From NCBI GenBank assembly GCA_963969495.1, contig OZ018318.1, positions 99,083,357-99,147,356 of the forward strand: a stretch of 64,000 nt of DNA, read 5' to 3'. Below, piece by piece: positions 11,406 to 21,434 of the stretch. The translations under genes were made by a program, and so were the position numbers. This DNA comes from Ceratothoa steindachneri. Its lineage: Eukaryota; Arthropoda; Malacostraca; Isopoda; Cymothoidae. The notes below the pieces were generated by a model, which ran no database searches, was not told the origin of the DNA, and saw only the letters and a list, made by a program, of their open reading frames with translations. How positions within the stretch are numbered: position 1 is the stretch's first letter; every line of letters begins with the position of its first letter.

Positions 11406-12954
11406 TTGCTTCCATTTTATATCACGTGTCATAGGATTTTTTCTTATTATGAAAAAAGGCTCATTATCTTCTCTTGCAGTCTCGGAGCTCTTTTGTCCTT
11501 TTTCCCATAATGTCTTGTCCAGTTTCCCAATATGTTTCGCTTAACTGTTTAAAGGCGAAGAGCGCAACCTCCCGCTAACAAATAAAAACAATATAGGGGG
11601 CGGGGGGGAGATCCACCCGCCATATCTACAAATTTTACGAAATTATGTATCGTAGCGGGGAAATGTGCAATTTTAACTCAAATATTAGTTTGTTTACATT
11701 TTCTGTTCCTTTCATTTTCCCTTTTTTTTCGTTTTATCTACATTTTTATATATATTTTTCCCTTCGCTCCTTTTGCATTAGGTTTTTTCAATCCTTATAG
11801 ACGCTTTTCTTAAGACTAAAATTTACTATCTTTTGCTACCCATAATATTACAACATCTTAACAAATAGTAGAACGCATTGACATTATGCATGGACGAGGA
11901 AGGCAATTTGCATTTAATTGTTTTTTACTTTTTATTTACCTTTCCCCTTACTTTTTCTACATTCAATTATTTATTTTTTCAAGTCTTTCATTTTGGCATA
12001 GTTTTTTATACTCACATGGCTATTTTATTTGAATTAAATCTTAGTAACGCTTACTTCTTACTTTACATTTTACCTTTTTCCCATTTTTGCCTACATTTTT
12101 TTATTTTTTACCGTTTGTGCATTTTGTAATGGTTTATTCTTATAAATTCATACAATCTTTTATTATAAAAATTACAGAGATTTACTTGAAACTAGGTATG
12201 AGAATCATTACGAAATCATTCTGTTTTCAGTTGTCTTGAAATTGGCTTTGACCTGTGCATTGTGCCGCTCTCTTCTAACCACGTTTACAAGTAAGTAAAT
12301 AATCGCGATCCATTAATCGAACTATTAGGCGATCATAAACCAATTGAGGTGACAATGCCCTGGACTGCTCCTCTTTATTCCAAAATTATTTGAAATATCC
12401 AGCTTGGGTGAATACTGTCGTGCACAGAAAATAGTTATATATGGGCTGTAACAATTTCATGCCTGTAAGTCTACACCTTTTCCCGTCAAGTACAATTTAA
12501 CAAAGGTGGTCATATTTACTCTGAAAGTTGTTTTAGGGCTCTAAAATAAGGACTTTCATTATATTCGACAACTAATGCCTTTATTTAAGTATAATTAAAT
12601 TAATTTCCCATTATTTTATAAGCTGACTTTTTATTATTTTGGGGGTCTTTATTTACCAAAAAATTTTGCACCTTCAGACTTACACTTGCACATAAGAAAT
12701 GTATTCTTGCGCACTGAAGGAAACATAAAGACTCGATTTTCATTTCATTTTGGCTCTAAAAAGAAACACAATCGTGGCGGAGAAGCTAATGTTAAAGATT
12801 ACCAATGATTGTTTCCCCTCCGACTAGAAAAACACTTGCCTCCCATTAGTTAAAAAACCTACGAATAGATTTTTGGTGGTTGAGGATGGTGGCTCGATCC
12901 ATGAGCATCGTGGTTCTGATAGTGATGAGCTCTTGACAACACAGATTCGAATTT
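11406..12954. other. No gene seen; AT-rich spacer
   Basis: Long poly-T-rich and AT-rich stretches without recognisable genes. The open frame at 11878-12129 is a string of hydrophobic residues produced by T-rich DNA and is not supported as a gene. A G-run (GGGGGCGGGGGGGAG) sits near 11597-11611. Confidence 0.5.
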
Positions 12955-13118
12955 AACTTCATTCACTTTCATACAGCAGTTAAACTAGTTTCCTTATTTC
13001 TATTTTTTCTCCGTTTCTAAAAATCCAATTTTATTTTTTAAGATTAGTATTGTTCACATAAGATATTCCACAGAGATTTATCGAATTGTGATTGCAGTTT
13101 TCCTTTCCTTGGGCTATT

Positions 13119-13120
<2 letters not shown>
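12955..13120. repeat. Diverged direct repeat, copy 2 (partner at 11255-11405)
   Basis: Shares ordered words with 11255-11405 (AGTTTCC--TATTT, CCGTTTCTAAAAATCC, TTTTCCTTTCCTTGGGCTATTA) and ends at the (AT)n tract at 13123. The similarity was judged by eye. Confidence 0.55.

Positions 13121-13122
<2 letters not shown>

Positions 13123-13180
<58 letters not shown>
13123..13180. repeat. (AT)n microsatellite
   Basis: 58 bp of pure AT dinucleotides. Poly-Tyr-Ile open frames through it on both strands are artefacts of the repeat. Confidence 0.95.
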
Positions 13181-13183
<3 letters not shown>

Positions 13184-13689
13184 GCTGTTGAAGTCTACAG
13201 CAATGGCATATTTTATTCCTTGATATCTTTCGACCGTGGGAGATCATTTCCAGGGAATGAGCAGAAATGGAATGATTCTAAAGATTTATTAAGTAATGAG
13301 TATACATAGTTTTTTCAAATACGTAAAATTATTTATTTTATAGTTAGTCATGTTTCTCAACGCATTACTTTAATCACTTTTTCTTTTTGAATCCTGATCA
13401 ATTTATTTAATTTATTTTGTTAATTTAGTTATGCACTTAATCATTTTATTTTTATTCACTTTGCTTGTCACTATTATTATTATTATTATTATTATCACTT
13501 TTTATCACTTTCTTTCAACATAGATAGTCACTTTGTTTTTAGTACTTAAAAACTCGGATGTTGTTCCGAGTATCCTTTAAATATTTATTAAAAATTTATT
13601 ATAGAAAGTATATACAATAGTGTAGAGTTACTCCCTTAGAATAATATTATTTCCCCACCTCCTAGGATATTACTTCGGGAGAGAGAGCG
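13181..13689. other. No gene seen
   Basis: AT-rich; includes a short (ATT)n tract near 13473-13497. No coding or element signal recognised. Confidence 0.5.
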
Positions 13690-15269
13690 AGCCGTTACTC
13701 ACCCCCCGCCCCCCTTCGGACCTCACCCCGTTTTTGGACTCGCCGCCAGGTCTCCGCGAAATTCGCACCGAGGCTACCTACCGACCGTCTCAATCCCTTC
13801 CCCCCCCCCTCGGGTCGGGAGATTACCTTGTTGGATTCCCTGTGAACTGCTTTTATGGCTCCCGCCGCTGATTGCTCGTCTGGCTCGCTGATCCCTTCCT
13901 TTGACACTTCACCGCAAGGAGATGCTCAGGTTGTCACGGCCGATAACGAAGGTTAGAGAAAGTCTCAATCTCTCTCCCTGTTTTGGATAACTCAGTGTAT
14001 ATATGCACTCTCTCCAGGATTACAGACATATTTGGTTAGACGAGACTTCCTCGAAAGGAGTGCAAATCAACGAGCTCTCTCCCAAGAAGTGTGAGTGACG
14101 GTCGCAAGCCACGGAAGAGCTGGACATCACACCTGTACCTTCGGGTCAGGGAGAAGAGTCTCGTGAGGCAACGTCAGGCTTTCTCATCTGCCTTCGGATC
14201 AAGGATTGGAGAAGCCTTCCTCCGAACTTCTTCTGGTGACCTCTTAAAGACAAGAGGCCCCTTAGCTCGCTAAAGCCGAGTGTGGACAAGTCATTCCCCA
14301 CTTCACGGATTAAGATGTGTGGAACTTCCGAACTTCCTTATCCCCCTTCCGGATCACTCTTACAAATATCCGGTTTTGACTAGAGATCGAGGAGTCCCGC
14401 ACGCACCTCAAAGTCGTCCTCATCGTCTCGAGTTGAAGTCCCGTGACTGTTATCAGACAGCAAGACTTTCTCCGCCGTGATTCTACCCCAGTCTATTGGT
14501 AGCTTCTGTGAACGGCAATCATTTGAAGTTGCGAGGCAGTCTCGCTTCGTTTAATCGATCCGACGAAAATCTCCATCGATTAGTTTCGAGGAAAAGAAGT
14601 TTCCAGTTCCAGTGGAATTACGAGTAATTTCACATTTCCCCGTCGAACGTCATCCTTGAAGATTCGTTATCTTTTTCGCTATTCCTCGGAAGGTTGGTTC
14701 GGATCGTGCCCCCACTCTTCTCATCCGAAACGTGCCCCACTTGCCTCATCAGAATCGTGCCCCACTTGCCTCATCAATATTGTGCCCCCACTTGCCTCAT
14801 CACAAGCAGGAACTTATTCGAAGTCACAGACCCGTAAGATTGAAACCTCCTCAATTATTAGTATTGTCAAGTTCCCCTTTTTTGATATGCGCATAGTAAC
14901 GCTAATTAATTAATTTTATTTGAGAATCTATCCTTATCATAATTATAAAGAGACTATTTCATTTTAAAAATTCCCTTTTGCCTATTTTTATTCTTATTTT
15001 GATATTTGTAAATAAAATTATATTTTTGTTGTTTCATCTTTAAATAACCTTGAACGATACTCTCGGCCTATTCAAGTAAATCTCGCCAACCATTTTTTAA
15101 CTCTGCCTGATTTGTTAAGGATTTGAAACCCAACGCCTCGAGTTTGACCTCCTGGTCGATCGTTAATCCCTGCGAACAGTCCTTAAACAGTTCGCGTTGC
15201 AGTAGGTGATTAAGTCACCCCCGACATAATATAGGAGTAGTGTATGGTATAGTCTGGTGTACCACAACA
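13690..15269 (-). mobile_element. LTR-like repeat, copy A (inverted relative to copy B at 27401)
   Basis: On the minus strand the repeat starts at 15269 with TGTTGTGGTACA, next to the broken endonuclease frame of a LINE. From 15269 down to about 14307 it matches copy B (27401 to about 28305) block by block, including the phrase GACTGTTCGCAGGGATTAACGA and the tail TGTGATTCTACCCC / TAGAATCACGGC region. Further down, TGCATATATACACTG at about 13995-14009 could be a TATA box. It begins with TG like an LTR and interrupts another element, but I see no pol coding and no matching end, so solo LTR is only the best guess. The lower limit of 13690 is uncertain. Confidence 0.5.
14703..14812. repeat. 26-bp tandem repeats inside LTR-like copy A
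   Basis: Four imperfect units built on CGTGCCCCACTTGCCTCATC run one after another. The equivalent place in copy B (about 27838-27920, opposite strand) holds about three more diverged units built on GATCCGATGAGRCAGRTGGG. The unit number therefore varies between copies. Confidence 0.7.
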
Positions 15270-16685
15270 CTTGGTTATTTTGGCCGAAGTTTTCCATGAA
15301 CTTATGAATTGGCACGTTATCCCTCCTTGCAGGCTGGTACCCCATCATTAATAGAATATTGCCTGTGTAAGATTAAATCTTGACCGCAAGGTAGGCTTCG
15401 TCAAGCTCCTGTAATCTTGAAAATCTTCCATCGTTTCCTATCGCCATAGCTTCTTCATCGAAATAAATATCCATAGTGGTCTTAGTCATTACTGTATAAT
15501 TGTATATTTTCATAGGGCTGATTTCCGGATCGATGTTGATTTCGTTCAAATTTATAACCACGAGATCTACTTTTAGGTATGTATTCCACAACGAATGCCC
15601 TTTAGCATCACATCCTGCTACAATATGGCTGACTATTTTCAGTGTTCTCATTTTGTCCATTTTTTCCATTTTGTACGCTCTTATTGATCTATGGAAAATT
15701 TCTTATTCGTCCTTTTTATTTCCCTGTCACAGAGGGACTTGATTTTACCAGATCTTTTCTTTTTATATTCCTCTTTCTTTATCGTAAAGTACAGTTCTAT
15801 AGAGATTTTAATACCTCTGTTCATAATGATTTGACTTACTTCGCTATCCTTGTAAGGACCTTCGACTCATACTTGTAAAGTCCCTTCTTTATTCCTAGTA
15901 ATATATCCTTGGTGTTGCCTATTGGGAAAGGCCTATCTTTGGAAGTGCAAAATCTCAGCTTAAATTCCCTTTTCTCTTTGTGATCATTTTGCTCTTGGTG
16001 ACAAGCAACCTCATCACCTACTTCTTCTAATTCTTGTGCAGCTGATGTTGGTTGATGACTTTTCTACTTCCATTTTTCATCAGCATCGCGCGATCTCTTT
16101 TTTTAAGCCTAAGTTCCTTTTTTGCTCTCAGAGTGGTATCTATGATCTGACTTTAAACCTCGGTTTCAGCTGAGGGTGTAGAGATCTCTGAAGACAGCAT
16201 CCTAAATTTTATGTCCAGAACATCTGCTGATGGCGGGTTCTCCGGGACTCACATTCGTTCTAACCCATTGCTGCTTAACATGTTCAATTCCTTTGAGTAA
16301 GAACCTTGTTTTGCTATATTCATTCCGTGGGCGTGTAATATACATGCTAGAATTTTTAATGATAACTCCTGCTTAAGTTTTATTATGTTCCTGGTGGGCT
16401 GGAGCTGTTCTGCTGTAGCTTTTGCTACTTTAGCATAGGTTTTATTCTTCTTATCTTCTTCCAACTTAGCCATAGCTATAGTATGATGGCTCCCACTACA
16501 GCCTAGGATTCCTTTGTGCTTCCGGAGTGGTATTTATGTTCTGACTTGGGGCCTTGATTTCAGCTGAGGATGTAGAGATTTCTTAACCTACCCTACTGTA
16601 TTTTATATTCAGAACATCTGCTGATGGCGGATTTTCCGGGAACCATATTGTTTCTAATCCATTGTTGCCGGTAACTATACCTTAT
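15270..16685 (-). pseudogene. LINE copy A: ORF1 C-terminal part and ORF2 endonuclease N-terminal part, cut by LTR-like repeat
   Basis: Minus strand, upper to lower coordinate. An ORF1 C-terminal segment is at about 16473-16200 (ILHAHGMNIAKQGSYSKELN, then PENPPSADVL). ORF2 starts near 15669 (MEKMDKMRTLKIVSH) and shows the endonuclease start of this family (MAIGNDGRFSRLQELDEAYL at about 15460-15380). The frame ends abruptly at about 15270 after VPIHKFMENFGQNN, where the LTR-like repeat begins. In intact relatives this point (LPISNFLQLF at 30810) leads on into the endonuclease core. Frameshifts and stops are present throughout. The missing 3' part of this LINE is not visible on the far side of the repeat. 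Confidence 0.65.
16125..16665 (-). repeat. Partial direct duplication within the LINE ORF1 region
   Basis: Blocks 16125-16275 and 16520-16665 resemble each other (both carry AACATCTGCTGATGGCGG and TTTCAGCTGAGGRTGTAGAGAT). Both encode the ORF1 C-terminal phrase PENPPSADVL. They are separated by about 245 bp. Either the region was duplicated locally or two LINE fragments of the same family abut here. Confidence 0.6.
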
Positions 16686-16689
16686 CAAA

Positions 16690-18480
16690 GACTGAGGACA
16701 CGTCACGAAGCACCACGTCTACATTGCAGTCTTTAACCTCAACGATAGCAATTGTTTAAGTGATAAGTGCTAATTGCGTTTCAGTGCCAAGCTTTCTCTG
16801 AAATCCATGTTGTTGATCATTATACAACTCTTTAGTATCTAAGTAATTCCTTTCCTTATTGTTAAGTTTTTTCATGAGTTTGCCAATGAAGTCCAAGAGC
16901 GAGATAGGCCTATAACTGATTATATCCTTCTTTGGTTTACAAAGTTTCAGCAGGAAAATTATTTTGGCCGTTTTGAACTGGTCGGGGAAATAAGCTGCCT
17001 TAAGGCAAGCGTTTAACCGCTCCAATAGGGCCTCGTTAATATTCCGGGGACCGATTGGTAAGTGCATCTTCGTAATGCCGGTTATTCCTGTTTTTGTTTT
17101 TTTAAAGCTCTTTAGGGCAGCCTCATACTCCTTATGGGTAAAGGGCCTTCCTTCCTCTTATGCGAAATGAGTTCCATCTGTTTTATGGTGTGGAGTGAGC
17201 TCATCACCTAGCTCCCGGCCTTGAGAGTACATGCTCCTCATATCTTGCATCGAAGTTCTCATTTTCCTCCTCATCTATTCGAAATTGCCTTCGCCAGTAC
17301 TCCCTGAAATTAGGTTCGATTTCTCTTTCTTCTGTAATTGCTATGCCGTTAACATTGATGGTGATTCTATTCTTTGGGGGGGGGCTCTCAATCCTTTTAA
17401 CTGGCTCCAAAATTTCTTCAAGTCCCTTTCTGTATCGATTTCAGCTATGATATTGTGCCATTTTCGCTCGATTTCTCCCTGATAAGCTGCTTGATTTCGT
17501 TTGAAGGTTTTCTCAATTCCCTGTAGCGATGTGCTGTGTTTCCATATATATTTATTACGTTGAGGACCTCCAGTCGATACATTTTGTCAAGTCTATTTGT
17601 GTCTCACCTTGGAGCTGGGATTAGTTTGTATTACGTCCAAGTGATAGTATTGCGGTTGGCTTCCACGGTCTTTGTTACCAGGAGATTAAGCAACTCGTCG
17701 ATGTCTTCAAGCAAAGCACCTTCCATCTGACCAATCTGTGTGTTCTGGAAATATTCCTTGTATGCATCCCAGTTCGCTTTGGCTAAGCATCTACGTCTGG
17801 GAATTTTTACTTGGATTGGAGATGTTGAAACTGTCGTTATCATGCTGATGTGATCAGACGGGATATATGGGCCTGGAGTCGTCACTTGATTTAGAAAGAA
17901 GTTAGGCTTCGTTACTACTATGTCAAGTGTAATTGAAAGCCTTCCTGTGTCAAAGGTGGCAAAATCGGGACCTTCGCTTTGTAATATGTCCCTATCGATT
18001 AGGAGACTTAGATAAATCCCAGCACCGTTGTACGCCCTGGTATACCCGGCTTTTCTACAGCAGGCATTTAGATCTTCTATTAAGATGGTTGATGCTTCTC
18101 TTCTGAACAGCCGTATAAAGTTGGGGAATTGGTAAATATGGAGGCCTTGGTGGCTGCAATCCAACTGCAACCACAATATGAACGTAGATCATACTGATCT
18201 TAATATCTAAGTATAATTCATCCAGGTCTTGTATTTCCTTGAATCTAATTCTTTCTTTGATCGCAATAGCCACTCCACCATGCATTACCATTAGTACCCC
18301 GTAGTTGTAGATTTTTTATGCTCTATTTTGGTCCATACCATGTTTAGATATCAATACGATGTCTGAGTCTACTGATCATATAATCTCATTTTATATTCTA
18401 CTTTTAGTGCTCCATCCGTTGACGTTGAGGGAGAAGGTTTTCAAGTTTTTTATATATCTAACGTTGGTATCTATATTTAA
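16690..18480 (-). pseudogene. LINE copy B ORF2: endonuclease and partial reverse transcriptase
   Basis: Reading downward from about 18460: SLNVNGWSTKSRI and DSDIVLISKHGM give the start of the apurinic-type endonuclease. VMHGGVAIAIKERIRFKEIQ is at 18291-18232, and the endonuclease core at 18176-17631 has LNACCRKAGYTRAYNGAG, PDIV-like SITLDIVVTKPNF and the catalytic SDH (YIPSDHISMIT). The linker at 17410-17204 (NFREYWRRQFRIDEEENENF) precedes the RT start, with NINEALLERLNACLKAAYFP and KDIISYRPISLLDFIGKLMK at 17067-16756. The sequence stops after RT motif A (VVLRDVSSVFDKV, near 16700), so the palm and thumb are missing. Stops and frameshifts are frequent. Confidence 0.75.
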
Positions 18481-18491
18481 ATATCATTTGG

Positions 18492-19750
18492 TTACTTGCT
18501 CTTTACACCCTTTTCTCTGGCTGGAGATCTCCCCCTCCCCGATCTTTTCTCCTGAAATTGATTTTGACTTAAGTTAAAACATGACTCGGGAAAAATCTCC
18601 ACAAGGCCTCTCCTAATTGTCTGGAGTAATTCTTCTACATGAATATCGGCATCAAACTCCACCTTGTATTTTCTTTTGACTATTCCCTCAATAATATAAT
18701 CGGTTTTGGACAGTTTCGATAGTGGTGCCAAACGGCGGGTCATATATCTTCATGCATAACTCTTGGGTTGTAGAGCATGATGCGATGGACGTTGCAGGTT
18801 CCATTGATTCTGGCTCATCGCTTGAGGTTGTGGGGCTTATATCCATTTGCGAGTCTATTCTTTCGGTGATTTTAGGTTTGTTTAGTCGTGGGTCTCAAGA
18901 TGCGGAGCGGGACCTTGGCAGGACATCAGTTATTCTCTTGATTTGGGCAAGAAAAAGCTCGCCATTAGTGAGTTGTCTGGGAACCACATCGGCTTTAGGC
19001 CGTTGTGGACGAGCATTTCCTTAAGTTCAGTCACGTAGCTGCCAGGCTTCATAACATTAGCTAAATTGACATGGAGAATGCACATTATTAGATCAGGTCT
19101 CATATTCTGCTCTCATATTTCTTACTCAGACCTCATCGCCCCCTGTGTGTACGTGGTATTAGCTCTTTTATTTCTTTCCCCAATCATTATCTTTTTCTTA
19201 TCGGTAATCAATGTCTTTTTTATTGGGCAGGTCATTGTTAGTGTACGGTGTGAGATACCGTAGTGGAGACATTTCTTATTCGGATTTATGCATTCCCTAC
19301 ACGTATGACCGAATTCTGCGCAATCCAAGCAAGCTTTTCCCTCGAGTTTGCACTCTTTGGTGGGATGCTTTTCCATAGCGTAGCAAGAGAAACAAATCTG
19401 TAGCGGGGTGAATACCTCACGCTATATACAGCTGCCAGAGACGTTCAAGTTAAATAAACATGACCAACCCATTTTCAGATGCCTTTACGGCCATTTTTGT
19501 TGCTTAGAAGGTCGCATTAAACAGATGCGTATATTTCTCGCCGTCGCAGTTTTTAAATTTGCACGTCTCACCGATTTTTGCCCATTCCTGTTTCTCTTCA
19601 ACGTAGGGATCGATACGACAACAGATGATCGATATTCTCATAACTACGTGGGGATTAACTTTGTGAATGAGACCGATTTCTTTTAGTCTTTCTCTTGATT
19701 TCTTAACCCGGAGCGGGACATAATTCTCGCCTTTTGGGTTGTCCATGACG
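18492..19750 (-). pseudogene. LINE copy B ORF1: zinc-knuckle gag-like protein
   Basis: Minus strand. MDNPKGENYVPLRVKKSRER starts at 19746. The section to 19504 ends CKFKNCDGEKYTHLFNATF. The zinc-knuckle block is at 19376-19122 (EKHPTKECKLEGKACLDC, TCRECINPNKKCLHYG, TCPIKKTLITDKKK), with clear CCHC-like spacing. A C-terminal segment at 18743-18492 reads RKYKVEFDADIHVEELLQTI and ESCFNLSQNQFQEK. The equivalent ORF1 in the plus-strand copy (29056-30400) has the same blocks. ORF1 proteins of this type coat LINE RNA. Broken by frameshifts between the blocks. Confidence 0.7.
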
Positions 19751-20110
19751 CCCCCAACAACGGTGATATCGGTTTTTGTTCCTAGCAGACCATTATTGCA
19801 GGGGCGTGTACCTATATCTTCTCTGGTTCACCCTTATCTCCCCTACCTAATTAAAATGTCATCCAGGGTTTTCCTTCCTGTCCTGATCACTCCACCCCCG
19901 AAGGGGGCCTCATTATTTGCGCCCCCCGTAGGGCTTCCTTCCGGGGCTCTGACACGTCAGAAACAGGCGGCTTCTAAAGAGCTTATAGTGGCAGAAAGGT
20001 TTCCTGAACGAGTAATGTGCTGCTGTTAGAACATAATATGTTGTCTGGACGATTTACGAGCCTCTTCTTCTTGCTTCGGTGGATTCACGCGCGTGCGGGT
20101 AATGGTCCCA
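19751..20110 (-). other. Probable 5' UTR of LINE copy B
   Basis: This stretch shares short ordered blocks with sequence ahead of ORF1 in the other copies: 25650-25860 (minus) and 28690-29050 (plus). Shared words include the GAAGGAAGCCC and GGCGCGAA/GCGC-CC phrases and a CCCGCACGCGCG-like block. The common position upstream of ORF1 supports a 5' UTR. Promoter elements were not identified. Confidence 0.45.
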
Positions 20111-20404
20111 GAGGATACTCTAATCAATCCTAGCTGAACCCAAGTGGAGATCTCGAATTCCAAGTCTTCTCTTCACCTTCGATTTGCAGTTTTGATATCA
20201 GAAGAGGGTTGTAGTAGGACTTCGTTTGCTGGTTTTCTCCTTTATCAATGCAGGTCAAGTCTGCCCAGCAAAAATAGGTCGGCTATGATCAAAGATCAAA
20301 GAGCTTCAAAGATAGAAACAAGATCTGTTGACCAAAAGGTCACGTGCTCTCACTTATTCTGATTGATGACCTTAGGACCTTCGAAACTTTCAATAATTTT
20401 CAGA

Positions 20405-20655
20405 CTAATCTAGGGAGGACTTTGGCAATTACATTATTCGAAAGAAAATGTAACACAACATAAGGATTTCAAATCTCGTTCGAATTGGTCGAATAGTTAT
20501 GATATTATTGCTTAAACAAACAATTCCCGGGCTAACATTGGGAGGACTTTTGCAATTATATCATTTGAAAGAAAATGCAAAACACCCTTAGGGTTTCAAA
20601 TTTCTTTAGAATCGGCTTAATAGTTACGATGTTATTACAAAAACAAAAAAAAGCA
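20405..20655. repeat. Diverged 127-bp tandem duplication
   Basis: Two units start with GGGAGGACTTT at 20413 and 20540 and share AATTA-AT-ATT-GAAAGAAAATG, a shared TTTCAAATCT/TTTCAAATTT phrase and ATAGTTA-GAT-TTATT. They are noticeably diverged. No coding potential. Confidence 0.7.
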
Positions 20656-21054
20656 AAACCTGGACCGACTGACCTACTGACATAATGACTAGACTGGCAC
20701 GCGACTAAAAGTGGGCGTATTATAGTAGGAAAAAGTGTTATTATAGTAAAAGAGTTTGTGTGCTAATACGTCTGTCAATTTCTTCGCCTGAGCTTTTTCT
20801 TTATCCTTCGTATTTTTTTATTTATTAATAAATAAATCATTCAAGCCTATGTGTTCGGAGTTGATCTACCTGTAGTAGTATAGCTTACCTCTGTTTTTTG
20901 ACTTCTTTATACATATATACCTCCCTTGCTATTTCTGTTTGTTGTTAGGTTTTGTTTTTCATTCTTTGTCCACTTCGGATATTTTCCCATTTTCGTGGCC
21001 ACTTCGGGTCTTTTTCTTATAAATGCCTAGAATAATTCACATATGCATATATAT

Positions 21055-21172
21055 ATGCAACAAAGCCCACAGGGAAAATTAATACGAGGATTCCAATTAC
21101 TTTCGAACTTTATTTCGAGTTCGAAAGTACTTGGAATCCTCGTATTAATTTTCCCTGTGGGCTTTATTGCAT
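21055..21172. repeat. Near-perfect 55-bp-arm inverted repeat (hairpin)
   Basis: Left arm 21055-21109 and right arm 21118-21172 are complementary over 55 bp with about two mismatches, around an 8-nt loop (TTATTTCG). The first bases are ATGCAACAAAGCCCACAGGG and the last are the complement CCCTGTGGGCTTTATTGCAT. No gene lies within. As RNA on either strand it would form a long stem. Confidence 0.9.
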
Positions 21173-21211
21173 TTTTTGCTTACTCACGCGATACTTTGTG
21201 AGTTTTCCACG

Positions 21212-21222
<11 letters not shown>

Positions 21223-21294
<72 letters not shown>
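21223..21294. repeat. (AT)n microsatellite preceded by (CA)n
   Basis: 72 bp of AT dinucleotides preceded by a short CA run (about 21211-21222). Confidence 0.95.
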
Positions 21295-21296
<2 letters not shown>

Positions 21297-21434
21297 ATGT
21301 AGTCATATATTTATATTTTTTTGGGTTGTCCTGTTTTTGGAATTTACGTTTTTCTGGTGTATGTTTATATATATATTGGTTTGACTTCCTCCTGTGTACG
21401 CAGTTGGCTGCTATAGAATCCTCATCGGTAATCT

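Larger units (their letters stand above)
20815..21430 (-). other. 3' UTR of LINE copy C, with insertions
   Basis: On the minus strand, below the ORF2 end, lie two copies of the AAGACCCGAAGTGG-type motif (20997-21012 and 20964-20980). The same motif is present in tandem in the 3' UTR of the plus-strand copy at 33259-33386. A TAAA-rich end lies at about 20815-20840, matching the TAAA-type tail at 33396-33424. A long hairpin (21055-21172) and an (AT)n tract (21223-21294) occur inside this region but not in the plus-strand copy, so they look like later additions. Confidence 0.55.

Noticed and set aside
12880..12960. Possible tRNA-like promoter boxes
   Set aside because: A weak B-box-like ATTCGAAT was seen but no cloverleaf could be formed by eye.
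13044..13309. Tyr-Ile repeat proteins on both strands across AT tracts (also at 21167, 54671, 56581)
   Set aside because: They are translations of (AT)n microsatellites, open in every frame by composition.
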